From NCBI GenBank assembly GCA_025451135.1, contig JANWKW010000008.1, positions 1 to 11,871 of the forward strand: a stretch of DNA of 11,871 bases, given 5' to 3'. The notes under the pieces were generated by a model. That model saw nothing but the letters and a program-made list of their open reading frames with translations. It made no database searches and was not told where the DNA came from. Source of the DNA: Vulcanimicrobiia bacterium. Its GTDB lineage: Bacteria; Vulcanimicrobiota; Vulcanimicrobiia; Vulcanimicrobiales; Vulcanimicrobiaceae. Made by a program: the position numbers and the translations under genes. Of the stretch, positions 1 through 6,936 are shown piece after piece (positions within the stretch are counted from its first letter, which is position 1; each line of letters starts with the position of its first letter).

Positions 1-684
1 AGCGAGAACCCCTCGATCACGCGCGACGTCTCCGGCGAGGGCGTGCAGCAGGCGCTCCTCAAGATCCTCGAAGGCACGACCGCCAACGTCCCGCCCCAGG
101 GCGGGCGCAAGCATCCGCACCAAGAGTTCATCCAGATCGACACGACCAACGTGCTGTTCATCTGCGGCGGCGCGTTCGACGGCCTGGAACGGATCATCGA
201 GTCGCGCGTCAGCGCGAACAACATGGGTTTCCGGGCGCAGCCCGAGGGCAAGAAGAACGTCCAGGTCGGCAAGCTGCTCCAGCAACTGATGCCCGAGGAT
301 CTGCTCAAGTTCGGGCTGATCCCCGAGTTCATCGGCCGCCTGCCGATCGTCGTCACGCTCGACGCGCTCGACGAACTGGCTCTGCGCCGCATCTTGACCG
401 AGCCGCGCAACGCGCTGGTCCGCCAGTTCCAGAAGATCATGAACATGGACGGCGTCGATCTGCAGTTCACCAAAGAGGCGCTCGGCGCGATCGCGCAGCG
501 CGCCCAAGGCCGTAAGACCGGCGCCCGCGGCCTGCGTTCGATCCTCGAAGAGGTCATGCTCGACGTGATGTACGACTTGCCGTCGATGGCGAACGTCAAG
601 AAGTGCATCGTCAATAAAGAAGTCATCGAGAAGAGGGACCCGCCCGCGCTGGTCTTCCAGGAGCAGAAGAAAGAGCCGGCCTGA
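1..684 (+). CDS. clpX: ATP-dependent Clp protease ATP-binding subunit ClpX (C-terminal part, 5' truncated by window)
   Basis: ClpX is the AAA+ unfoldase that feeds substrates into ClpP. The reading frame is open from base 1 and ends at TGA 682-684, giving 227 residues. The missing part would hold the zinc-binding domain, Walker A and Walker B; the window opens just after Walker B, at SENPSITRDVSGEGVQQ. Visible parts are the pore-2 loop (RDVSGEGVQ, residues 8-16), the RKH loop (GGRKHPHQEF), and the ClpP-docking tripeptide, here MGF (residues 75-77) in place of the more common IGF. Also present are the segment KFGLIPEFIGRLP and the sensor-2 motif TGARGLRSI. The C-terminus (MYDLPSM, then a charged tail) ends as in the family, so the 3' end is intact. 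The GTG at 43 is internal. Identity is certain from these motifs. No U-rich terminator follows; 76 nt separate it from the next gene. Confidence 0.97.
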   Translation, partial: SENPSITRDVSGEGVQQALLKILEGTTANVPPQGGRKHPHQEFIQIDTTNVLFICGGAFDGLERIIESRVSANNMGFRAQPEGKKNVQVGKLLQQLMPEDLLKFGLIPEFIGRLPIVVTLDALDELALRRILTEPRNALVRQFQKIMNMDGVDLQFTKEALGAIAQRAQGRKTGARGLRSILEEVMLDVMYDLPSMANVKKCIVNKEVIEKRDPPALVFQEQKKEPA

Positions 685-760
685 CGGCCGACTTCCCTCC
701 AGAAAAATGAAGGTCGCGCTTAAGAGGCGTCCGGGCAACCGTAGGTAAGAAACCGGGGAC
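685..760 (+). promoter_or_regulatory. Intergenic gap with possible promoter for the HTH-STAS genes
   Basis: This is the longest non-coding stretch in the window (76 nt) and contains its most A-rich patch (AGAAAAATGAAGG, 701-713). A weak pair TTAAGA (720-725) and TAGGTA (742-747), 16 nt apart, could be a housekeeping promoter, but the -10 match is poor and transcription would start almost at the start codon. A 5-bp hairpin (677-681 with 686-690) lies over the clpX stop and has no T-run after it, so it does not look like an intrinsic terminator. The promoter is inference from position and base composition only. Confidence 0.2.
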
Positions 761-1303
761 GTGGACGACAGCACCGGCGATTGCCGACCCTTCGTGAGAT
801 TGCCGGCCTGGTGGAGCGGGTTTCTTTTCCACGTGCTCAACCCGCGTCAGATCTGCATCTATACCTATTTGACGATGCTCTCCGACGACGAAGGGACGTG
901 CAGCCCGACGGTCGACCAGATCCGCGACGACCTCGGCCTCTACAGCAGCACCATGGTCTTCGACGCGCTCTCCACGCTCGAGTCGCTCGGATTCTTCGTG
1001 CGCGAACGTCAGTCGCACGGCGACGCCCGCTCGCGGCGCAACACGTACCGGCGTACCTCGTGCGAGTTCACCATCCTGCGCCTGCTCGAAGCCGGCAAGG
1101 TCGACGGCGCGCTGCGCCCGATCCGCACCCGCGAATCGCCCGCTTCGGAGGAAGGCAAGACGCTGGTGGACCAGGGCCTTCGGGATCTTCTGGGATCGCG
1201 CTACGAGCGCTACGAACGGGCCACGCCGAACGCCCGGGCGGACGTGCTGCGCGACGAGCTGACGGCGGCCATCGCCGCCCATCCGCGCGCCAACCTGCTT
1301 TGA
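761..1303 (+). CDS. Winged helix-turn-helix protein, function unknown (HTH_36-like)
   Basis: This 180-residue protein probably binds DNA. Residues 27-100 read as a winged HTH like the HTH_36 (replication-initiator/MarR-like) group. LNPRQICIYTYLTML (26-40) is the first helix. SPTVDQIRDDLGLYSSTMVFDALSTLESLGFF (48-79) holds the helix-turn-helix, and RERQSHGDARSRRNTYRR (81-98) is a basic wing. The rest is a helical, charged tail (E/R-rich) with no recognised domain. An in-frame TAA at 746-748 makes the GTG at 761 the most upstream start. GGGGA lies immediately before it, too close for a normal ribosome site, so GTG 794 remains an alternative. It is followed 7 nt later by the STAS gene and probably co-transcribed with it. 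No ligand-binding domain or catalytic motif is visible. The target is unknown; a transcription factor is more likely than a replication protein, since no origin features are nearby. Confidence 0.75.
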   Translation: MDDSTGDCRPFVRLPAWWSGFLFHVLNPRQICIYTYLTMLSDDEGTCSPTVDQIRDDLGLYSSTMVFDALSTLESLGFFVRERQSHGDARSRRNTYRRTSCEFTILRLLEAGKVDGALRPIRTRESPASEEGKTLVDQGLRDLLGSRYERYERATPNARADVLRDELTAAIAAHPRANLL

Positions 1304-1310
1304 GCGACGA

Positions 1311-1631
1311 ATGAGCGACGAGCTCCTCCGCGTCGCGGTCCTCCCCGGACCGCCGGTCCGATTCGTCCTCGAAGGCGAGTTGGATTTCGGCAACGCCAAG
1401 ACGCTGGTCCGCGCGTTCGACCGGATCCCCGATCCGGGCGACACGATCGTCGACCTCACCGGCCTAGCGTTCATCGATTCGAGCGGTCTGACGGCGATCG
1501 CGAACTACGCGCGCAAGGCCATGCCCCACGGGCGCGTGACGGTCGTGGTGCCCCAGGCCGCGATGCGGCGGCTCTTCAGCATCACGGCGCTCGACACCAT
1601 CCTCGCAGTCGTCGACCGCGCGCCCGAGTAG
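1311..1631 (+). CDS. Single-domain STAS protein, putative anti-sigma factor antagonist
   Basis: This 106-residue protein consists of one STAS domain of the SpoIIAA/RsbV type. Characteristic features are the N-terminal strand VRFVLEGELDFGNAKTL (16-32), the central VDLTGLAFIDSSGLTAI (47-63), and a C-terminal LFSITALDTIL segment. In the family, the first serine of the DSSGL motif (Ser57 here) is phosphorylated by an anti-sigma kinase, and the unphosphorylated form releases the sigma factor. That residue is present, so the switch could work. No kinase (RsbW/SpoIIAB), phosphatase or sigma gene lies in the window, so it is an orphan here. The ATG at 1311 has no clear Shine-Dalgarno sequence and may depend on coupling with the HTH gene 7 nt upstream. 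The family assignment is firm; the partner and the process controlled are unknown. Confidence 0.88.
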   Translation: MSDELLRVAVLPGPPVRFVLEGELDFGNAKTLVRAFDRIPDPGDTIVDLTGLAFIDSSGLTAIANYARKAMPHGRVTVVVPQAAMRRLFSITALDTILAVVDRAPE

Positions 1632-1666
1632 TCGGCGCCGCAAGAAACGCCGAGCCTTCGAGCGAA
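1632..1666 (+). repeat. Small inverted repeats in the 47-nt gap before valS
   Basis: A perfect 6-bp inverted repeat (TCGGCG 1632-1637, CGCCGA 1648-1653) with a 10-nt A-rich loop begins right after the STAS stop codon. A 4-bp palindrome (TTCG 1657-1660, CGAA 1663-1666) follows. No T-run follows, so it is not a typical intrinsic terminator. The gap is far too short for a T-box leader of the kind that controls valS in Firmicutes. It could be a weak processing or pausing hairpin, or chance in GC-rich DNA. Confidence 0.25.
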
Positions 1667-1678
1667 CGGTCTGCGACC

Positions 1679-4309
1679 GTGAACGCGCACACATCCGACC
1701 TTCCGAAGAACTACGAGCCGTCGGCCGTCGAAGCCCGGCTCTACGAACGCTGGGAGGCCGCCGGCTACTTCCACGACGAGCCCGACCCGGCTCGCCCGCC
1801 GTTCGTCATCCCGATGCCGCCGCCCAACGTGACCGGGCGCGCGCACCTCGGCCACGGATCGACCTACACGGCGATGGACGTGCTCGTCCGCTATCACCGC
1901 ATGCTGGGCGAGAACGCGGACTGGCTCCCCGGGCTCGACCACGCCGCCATCGCGACCGAGGCGGTCCTGATCAAAGCGCTCAAGCGCGAGGGGACCACCC
2001 GCGACGCGCTGGGCCGCGAGAAATATCTCGAACGCGCGTGGGAGTGGGCGCGCGAGTACGGCGGCACCATCAACCGGCAGTTCCGCGCGATCGGATTCGG
2101 TCCCGACTGGGAGCGCGCGCGCTTCACGATGGACGAGGGCCTGAGCGCCGCCGTCCGGCGCGTCTTCGTCTCGCTCTACGACGAAGGCCTGATCTATCGC
2201 GGCAAGCGTCTGATCAACTGGGACCCCAAGGCCAAGACGACCATTTCGGACGCCGAGATCGAGCACGTCGAACGCGACGCGCACCTGTGGCGTATCCGGT
2301 ACCCGTTCGCGGCCGGCTCGCCGGAAGGCATCGAGGTGGCGACCACCCGGCCCGAGACGATGCTCGGCGACGTCGCCATCGCCGTCCATCCCGACGACGA
2401 ACGCTACCGCTCGCTGATCGGCACCAGCGTACTCGTGCCGCCGCTGCTCGCGCGCGCGATCCCGATCCTGGCCGACGCTTCGGTCGACGCCGCGTTCGGG
2501 ACCGGCGCCGTCAAGGTGACGCCCGCGCACGACGCCACCGACTACGAGATCGGCCTGCGTCACGGCCTGCCGATGCCGTCGGTGCTCGACGCCGACGCGA
2601 CGGTGACCGGCGAAGAGATCGACGTCGGTCCGTACGCCGGGCTGGACCGCTTCGAAGCGCGCGCGCGGATCGTCGACGCGCTGCGCGCGAGCGGCCTTCT
2701 GATCGCCGAAGAACCGTACCGGCACGCGGTCGCGACCAGTTCGCGCAGCGGCGAGATCGTCGAACCGTTGCTCTCAGAGCAGTGGTTCGTCACCATGAAG
2801 CCGCTGGCCGAACCGGCCCTGGCGGCGTATCGCGACGGTCGCGTGCGATTCGTGCCGGAACGCTATGGCCGCACCTACGAATCGTGGCTCGAGAACATCC
2901 GGGACTGGAACATCTCGCGTCAGGTCTGGTGGGGACACCAGCTCCCGGTCTGGTACGCGCCCGACGGCGCGATCGTCGTGGCCGAGACCGAAGAAGCGGC
3001 CGTCGCGATCGCGCGCGAGCGGCACGGCGGAGCCGCTCTGACGCAGGATCCGGACACGCTGGACACCTGGTTCTCGAGCGCCCTGTGGCCGTTCTCGATC
3101 CTGGGCTGGCCCGCCGAGACGGCGGAACTGGACCACTGGTATCCGTCGCAAGTAATGGTGACCGGCGGCGACATCATCTTCCTGTGGGTCGCGCGGATGG
3201 TGATGTTCGGGCTGAAGTACACGGGCGAGGTGCCGTTCCCCGACGTCCTGGTCACGCCGACCATCTACGACGCCCAGGGGCGCAAGATGTCCAAGTCGCT
3301 CGGCAACGCGATCGATCCGATGGATCTGGTGGAACGCTATGGCGCCGATGCGTTCCGGATGGGCATGCTGCGACAGCTGCGGATCGAGGCCCAGGAGGTC
3401 CGCTTACAAGAGACGCGCTGCGAAGAGGCGCGCAACTTCAACAACAAGATCTGGAACGCGACGCGCTATCTGCTGGCGCTGCCCGAACCGGCTCCGCGCG
3501 CGCTGACGCTGCCGCCGGTCGCGGCGATGACGCTGGCCGACCGCTGGATCCTCACGCGCCTCAACGACGCGATCGTCGACGTCTCCGCAAGCCTCGACGC
3601 CTACGACTTCGGTGCAGCCGCCGAGAAGGTCTGGAGCTTCGTCTGGTACGAGCTGTGCGATTGGTACGTCGAAGCGACCAAGACCGAGGCGGCCGTCCCG
3701 ACGCGCGCCGCCGTCCTCTCGTTCGTGCTGAACAACGCGATGCGTCTGCTCCATCCGATCGCGCCGTTCGTCTCCGAAGAGGTGTGGCTCACCATCCCGC
3801 ACGACGGCGCGACCGTCATGACCGCCGCCTGGCCGGATCCCGAGGAAGTGCCGATCGATCGTGAGGCCGCGGCCCGCTTCGATGCCGTCCGGGAACGCGT
3901 CGAGGCGCTGCGCAACGAACGCGCCGAGAACCAGATAGACCCGCGCGCGACCGCCGACGCCTCGGCCTCGTCGGCACTCGATGCGTTCCCCCGGGAGCGC
4001 GATCTGCTGGCCGCCTTCGCGCGCCTGCGCATCGCGGCCGGGGAGGGCGCGGCCGGCGGCAGCCTGGACGAGGCCCTGCGCTCGGTCCGCGTCGCCGTCT
4101 CGGCGGCGGCACGTCGCGACCGGCTGCGCAAAGAGGCCGGGCGGCTGGCTTCCGAGGTCGAGCGCGGCGAGAAGAAGCTGGCGAACGAGCAGTTCGTCGG
4201 CAAGGCGGCGCCCGACGTGGTTGCGAAAGAGCGAGCGAAGCTGGAAGACTACCGCAACGAGCTCGCAGGCGTTCGCGCCGAGCTCGCCGCCCTCGAGGAG
4301 AACGGATGA
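1679..4309 (+). CDS. valS: Valine--tRNA ligase (ValRS)
   Basis: This cytoplasmic class I synthetase joins valine to tRNA-Val and edits mischarged threonine. The 876-residue length is normal for bacterial ValRS. The HIGH-type motif is HLGH (56-59) inside PPPNVTGRAHLGHGS, and KMSKS is at 536-540. The editing domain carries TTRPET (222-227), GTGAVKVTP (from 274) and PAHDATDYE (282-290). ISRQVWWGHQLPVWY is the usual catalytic-core segment after the editing insert. The tRNA-binding helical domain follows, and residues about 812-874 form the ValRS-specific C-terminal coiled-coil arm (RRDRLRKEAGRL ... FVGKAAPDVV). The start is GTG 1679, matching the usual N-terminus (LPKNYEPSAVEARLYERW), without an evident ribosome site. 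The stop overlaps the pyrR ATG by 4 nt. The linker between the anticodon-binding domain and the coiled coil looks somewhat short. Confidence 0.98.
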   Translation: MNAHTSDLPKNYEPSAVEARLYERWEAAGYFHDEPDPARPPFVIPMPPPNVTGRAHLGHGSTYTAMDVLVRYHRMLGENADWLPGLDHAAIATEAVLIKALKREGTTRDALGREKYLERAWEWAREYGGTINRQFRAIGFGPDWERARFTMDEGLSAAVRRVFVSLYDEGLIYRGKRLINWDPKAKTTISDAEIEHVERDAHLWRIRYPFAAGSPEGIEVATTRPETMLGDVAIAVHPDDERYRSLIGTSVLVPPLLARAIPILADASVDAAFGTGAVKVTPAHDATDYEIGLRHGLPMPSVLDADATVTGEEIDVGPYAGLDRFEARARIVDALRASGLLIAEEPYRHAVATSSRSGEIVEPLLSEQWFVTMKPLAEPALAAYRDGRVRFVPERYGRTYESWLENIRDWNISRQVWWGHQLPVWYAPDGAIVVAETEEAAVAIARERHGGAALTQDPDTLDTWFSSALWPFSILGWPAETAELDHWYPSQVMVTGGDIIFLWVARMVMFGLKYTGEVPFPDVLVTPTIYDAQGRKMSKSLGNAIDPMDLVERYGADAFRMGMLRQLRIEAQEVRLQETRCEEARNFNNKIWNATRYLLALPEPAPRALTLPPVAAMTLADRWILTRLNDAIVDVSASLDAYDFGAAAEKVWSFVWYELCDWYVEATKTEAAVPTRAAVLSFVLNNAMRLLHPIAPFVSEEVWLTIPHDGATVMTAAWPDPEEVPIDREAAARFDAVRERVEALRNERAENQIDPRATADASASSALDAFPRERDLLAAFARLRIAAGEGAAGGSLDEALRSVRVAVSAAARRDRLRKEAGRLASEVERGEKKLANEQFVGKAAPDVVAKERAKLEDYRNELAGVRAELAALEENG
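4295..4300 (+). promoter_or_regulatory. Shine-Dalgarno site for pyrR
   Basis: GAGGAG ends 5 nt before the ATG at 4306, inside the last codons of valS. It is a strong ribosome site and fixes the pyrR start, showing that pyrR can be initiated while valS is still being translated. Confidence 0.7.
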
Positions 4310-4848
4310 CCGCGACGGCCAAGGGCCGAGTGCTGATCGGAGCCGACGAGATCGATCGGACGATCGCGCGTTTGGCGCACGAGATCGTCGAGCCGGCGGA
4401 CGCCCAGAGCGGGCTGCTGCTGATCGGGATCCGGCGCGGCGGCGAAGCCCTGGCGATCCGCATCGCCGCCAAGATCGGCGCCATACTGGGGCGCGAACCG
4501 GCGCTCGGATTCCTCAACATCAACCTCTATCGCGACGACGACGTCTCGCACGCGCTTCCCGAATCGCAGATACCGGTCGACGTCTCGGGCAGGACGGTCG
4601 TGCTGGTGGACGACGTGCTCTTCACCGGGCGGACCATCCGCTCGGCACTCGATGCGCTGACCGATTTCGGACGTCCGGGTGCGATCCGTCTCTGCTGTCT
4701 GGTCGATCGCGGTTCTCGCGAACTCCCGATCCAGCCCGACTACGTCGGCCGGGAGATCCCCTCGGCCCACACCGAGCGCGTCGAAGTTCGTCTTGCCGCC
4801 GAAGCCTCGGCGAGCGACGAGGTCACGATCCGTGCGGACGCGCCGTAG
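4306..4848 (+). CDS. pyrR: PyrR: pyr operon regulator / uracil phosphoribosyltransferase
   Basis: PyrR proteins bind pyr mRNA when UMP is high, causing attenuation or translational block, and many also convert uracil plus PRPP to UMP. This 180-residue protein has the normal length and a type I phosphoribosyltransferase fold. The PRPP loop VVLVDDVLFTGRTIR lies at 98-112. GIRRGGEALA (41-50) is the PPi-loop region, and NINLYRDD (71-78) and LVDRGSRELPIQPDYVGREIP are PyrR signatures. The adjacent pyrB, pyrC and carA confirm the role. The ATG overlaps the valS stop (ATGA), so there is no untranslated leader in front of pyrR in which a classical PyrR attenuator could form. If PyrR regulates this cluster, it would have to bind within coding RNA or upstream of valS, or the protein may act mainly as an enzyme. 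Identity is sure; the regulatory mode is open. Confidence 0.95.
   Translation: MTATAKGRVLIGADEIDRTIARLAHEIVEPADAQSGLLLIGIRRGGEALAIRIAAKIGAILGREPALGFLNINLYRDDDVSHALPESQIPVDVSGRTVVLVDDVLFTGRTIRSALDALTDFGRPGAIRLCCLVDRGSRELPIQPDYVGREIPSAHTERVEVRLAAEASASDEVTIRADAP
4819..4822 (+). promoter_or_regulatory. Shine-Dalgarno site deciding the pyrB start
   Basis: GAGG ends 9 nt before GTG 4832, inside the end of pyrR. It supports GTG 4832 as the pyrB start over the GTG at 4679, which would add 51 residues read out of frame through pyrR and rich in Arg/Ser. Confidence 0.55.
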
Positions 4849-5737
4849 CCTCATCGATCTCGACGATCTCTCGGCCGCGGACCTCGCCTACATCTTCGAG
4901 CGGACGCGCGCGTTCGAGAAGCGGCCGCCGCCGGAGACGCTCAAAGGGATCGCCTGCGTCAACATGTTCTTCGAGCAGTCGACCCGCACGTTCGCGTCGT
5001 TCAACCTCGCGCAGCTCCGCCTGGGCGCGCAGGTCGTCAACCTCTCGCCCAAAGACATCAGCCTTGCGACCAAGGGCGAGACCATCGAGGACACCGCCAT
5101 CACGCTCGCGGCGATGGGCATCGCGGTGCTGGTGCTGCGGCATCCCGAGGCCGGGTTCCCCGCGCGCGTCGCCAAGGCGTTCGACGGTCACGTCGTCAAC
5201 GCGGGCGACGGCGGCCACGCGCATCCGACCCAAGCCCTGCTCGACATCCACACGCTGCGCGAGGAGTTCGGCGACGTCGCCGGCCGGACGGTCGCGATCG
5301 TCGGCGACATCCTCCACAGCCGCGTCGCCCATTCGACCGTGCGCGGGCTCGTGCGGCTCGGGGCCGACGTCGTGTTGGTCGGGCCCGAATCGTTCCTGCC
5401 GGATTCGTACGCGGAGCGCGGCGTACGCATCGAGCGCGACTTCGATGCCGTCCTCCCGACCGCCGACGCGATCGTGCTGCTGCGGATCCAACGCGAGCGT
5501 TTCGCCGACATGCCGCTCGGCGACGACGACTACGTCGCGCGCTATCGGCTCGACGCCGCGCGCCTCGAACGGCTGCGGCCCGAGGCGATCGTGATGCATC
5601 CGGGCCCCTACAACCGCGGCATCGAACTCGACGACGTCGTGCTCGAATACGCGGGCTGGCGCTACGCGAAGCAGGTGATGCACGGCGTCGGCATCCGGGC
5701 GGCCGTGCTGGACTTCCTCGTCAACGGCGCGGCTTGA
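4832..5737 (+). CDS. pyrB: Aspartate carbamoyltransferase catalytic subunit
   Basis: PyrB condenses carbamoyl phosphate and aspartate to carbamoyl-aspartate, the committed step of UMP synthesis. The 301 residues from GTG 4832 match the family length (about 305). Carbamoyl-phosphate site: FFEQSTRT (46-53). 80s loop: Lys81 in TKGET. Arg103 lies in LRHP. HPTQALLD (131-138) carries the His/Gln pair. GDILHSRVAHS (159-168) carries Arg164, and LLRIQRER (216-223) carries Arg218 and Gln220. HPGPYNRGIE is at 256-265. All known catalytic residues appear present. The residues after STRT are unusual: the family consensus STRTRxSFE is STRTFASFN here. The gene overlaps pyrR by 17 nt and its TGA overlaps the pyrC ATG by 1 nt. 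No regulatory subunit (pyrI) is present, as is usual when pyrB sits with pyrR and pyrC. Confidence 0.96.
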   Translation: MRTRRSLIDLDDLSAADLAYIFERTRAFEKRPPPETLKGIACVNMFFEQSTRTFASFNLAQLRLGAQVVNLSPKDISLATKGETIEDTAITLAAMGIAVLVLRHPEAGFPARVAKAFDGHVVNAGDGGHAHPTQALLDIHTLREEFGDVAGRTVAIVGDILHSRVAHSTVRGLVRLGADVVLVGPESFLPDSYAERGVRIERDFDAVLPTADAIVLLRIQRERFADMPLGDDDYVARYRLDAARLERLRPEAIVMHPGPYNRGIELDDVVLEYAGWRYAKQVMHGVGIRAAVLDFLVNGAA

Positions 5738-6936
5738 TGCTGCTGCGGGGTGGCCGTTTGGTCGATCCTGCGGCCGGGATCGACGCGCTGCTCGACGTCC
5801 GTCTGCGCGCCGGGCTGGTGCGCGAGATCGGACCGCATCTCGCACCGGAGCCCGGTGAAGAGACGCTCGATGCGGCCGGAGCGGTGGTGGCGCCGGGCTT
5901 CGTCGACATGCACGTGCATCTGCGCGATCCGGGCTTTCCCGACAAGGAGACGCTCGCGACCGGGTCGCGCGCGGCGGCGCGCGGCGGATTCACCGCCGTC
6001 GCCTGCATGCCGAACACCGAGCCCGCGCTCGATTCCGTCGAGATCCTCGCCGGCCTGCTACGCCGCGCGCGCGATCCCGAGGTGGCGTGCCGCATCTACC
6101 CGATCGCGGCGATGACCCGCGGGCGGCGCGGCGGCGAGACGCTCGACTACGCGGGGCTCGCCGCCGCGGGCGCGGTCGCGTTCAGCGACGACGGCAGTCC
6201 GGTCGCCGACGACGCCATCATGCGCGCGGTGGCGCTGCGCGCGCGCTCGACCGGACGCCGTCTGATCGCGCATGCGGAAGACGAAGACCCGATGGTCCGG
6301 CGCGATCTGACCCTGGCGCGCGAGACCGCGACCGCCTGGCATATCGCGCACGTCTCGACGGCCGTCTCCGCGGCGGCGGTCGCCGAGGCCCGACGCACCG
6401 GCGTCGACGTGACGTGCGAGGTCACGCCCCACCACCTGGTGTTCACCAGCGAGCTGGTGCGCGAGCGCGGCGGCGGCGCCAAGGTCAATCCGCCGCTGCG
6501 CGGCGAGGATGACGCGCGCGCGCTCCGCGACTCGGTGCGCCGCGGCGAGGTCGACGCCTTCGCCACCGACCACGCGCCGCATACCGCGCGGGAGAAGGCG
6601 CTCCCTTTCGAGAGGGCGGCGATGGGCTTCACCGGGCTCGAAGTCGCGGTCGGGGCGTACGCGTACGCGCTTCCCGATCTCCCGCTCGCCCGGTTCGTCG
6701 CGATGCTCTCGGCCAACCCGGCGCGCATCCTGGGAGTGCCCGGCGGGACCCTGACGGTCGGATCGCCCGCCGACGTGACCGTCTTCGCCGACCGCCCGTG
6801 GACGGTACGCTCCGAGGCCTTCGCGTCCAAAGGCCGGAGCACGCCGTTCGACGGCATGCGTCTGCCGCGCGCGGTGGTTGCGACCATCGTCGCCGGGAGC
6901 TTGCGCTATCGCGCCGAAGGTCCGGTCTCGGCATGA
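5737..6936 (+). CDS. pyrC: Dihydroorotase, class I (with shortened central loop)
   Basis: This zinc amidohydrolase closes carbamoyl-aspartate to dihydroorotate. It has 399 residues from ATG 5737, against about 425-430 in the family. Visible active-site elements are PGFVDMHVHLRDPG (53-66) with His59, His61 and Arg63; MPNT (91-94, Asn93 for substrate); FSDDG (Asp151, likely metal bridge); LIAHAED (His179); IAHVST (His205); EVTPHHL; NPPLRG; and TDHAPHT (catalytic Asp278). The distance from His179 to His205 is only 26 residues. Relatives have about 50, with a conserved segment around GIPSxxExxxxARD. About 27 residues are thus missing without a frameshift, while all metal and catalytic residues remain. 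An in-frame TTG at 5734 is a possible but less likely start. TGATG overlap joins it to pyrB and ATGA overlap to carA. It is probably functional, with an altered active-site lid; a defective copy cannot be excluded. Confidence 0.93.
   Translation: MLLRGGRLVDPAAGIDALLDVRLRAGLVREIGPHLAPEPGEETLDAAGAVVAPGFVDMHVHLRDPGFPDKETLATGSRAAARGGFTAVACMPNTEPALDSVEILAGLLRRARDPEVACRIYPIAAMTRGRRGGETLDYAGLAAAGAVAFSDDGSPVADDAIMRAVALRARSTGRRLIAHAEDEDPMVRRDLTLARETATAWHIAHVSTAVSAAAVAEARRTGVDVTCEVTPHHLVFTSELVRERGGGAKVNPPLRGEDDARALRDSVRRGEVDAFATDHAPHTAREKALPFERAAMGFTGLEVAVGAYAYALPDLPLARFVAMLSANPARILGVPGGTLTVGSPADVTVFADRPWTVRSEAFASKGRSTPFDGMRLPRAVVATIVAGSLRYRAEGPVSA

Noticed and set aside
677..690. Hairpin over the clpX stop codon as a terminator
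   Set aside because: Only 5 bp and no T-run after it; such short GC palindromes are frequent in this sequence.
1632..1678. T-box riboswitch before valS
   Set aside because: The gap is 47 nt, far too short for a T-box, and no T-box core sequence is visible.
1505..2725. Long minus-strand ORF (406 codons) opposite valS
   Set aside because: Arg/Val/Asp-rich composition typical of the antisense of a GC-rich gene; no recognisable domain; the opposite strand encodes a full ValRS.
2038..3864. 608-codon + strand ORF inside valS in another frame
   Set aside because: Extremely Arg-rich, low-complexity translation with no motifs; a shadow of valS.
4401..4416. Sequence CCCAGAGCGGGCT within pyrR, slightly like the PyrR-binding loop (UCCAGAGAGGCU)
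   Set aside because: Imperfect, lies in a conserved coding segment (DAQSGLL), and I see no supporting stem; likely coincidence.
3981..5594. 537-codon + strand ORF spanning valS, pyrR and pyrB in a shifted frame
   Set aside because: Arg/Ser-rich shadow; the three true genes in this interval have clear family motifs.
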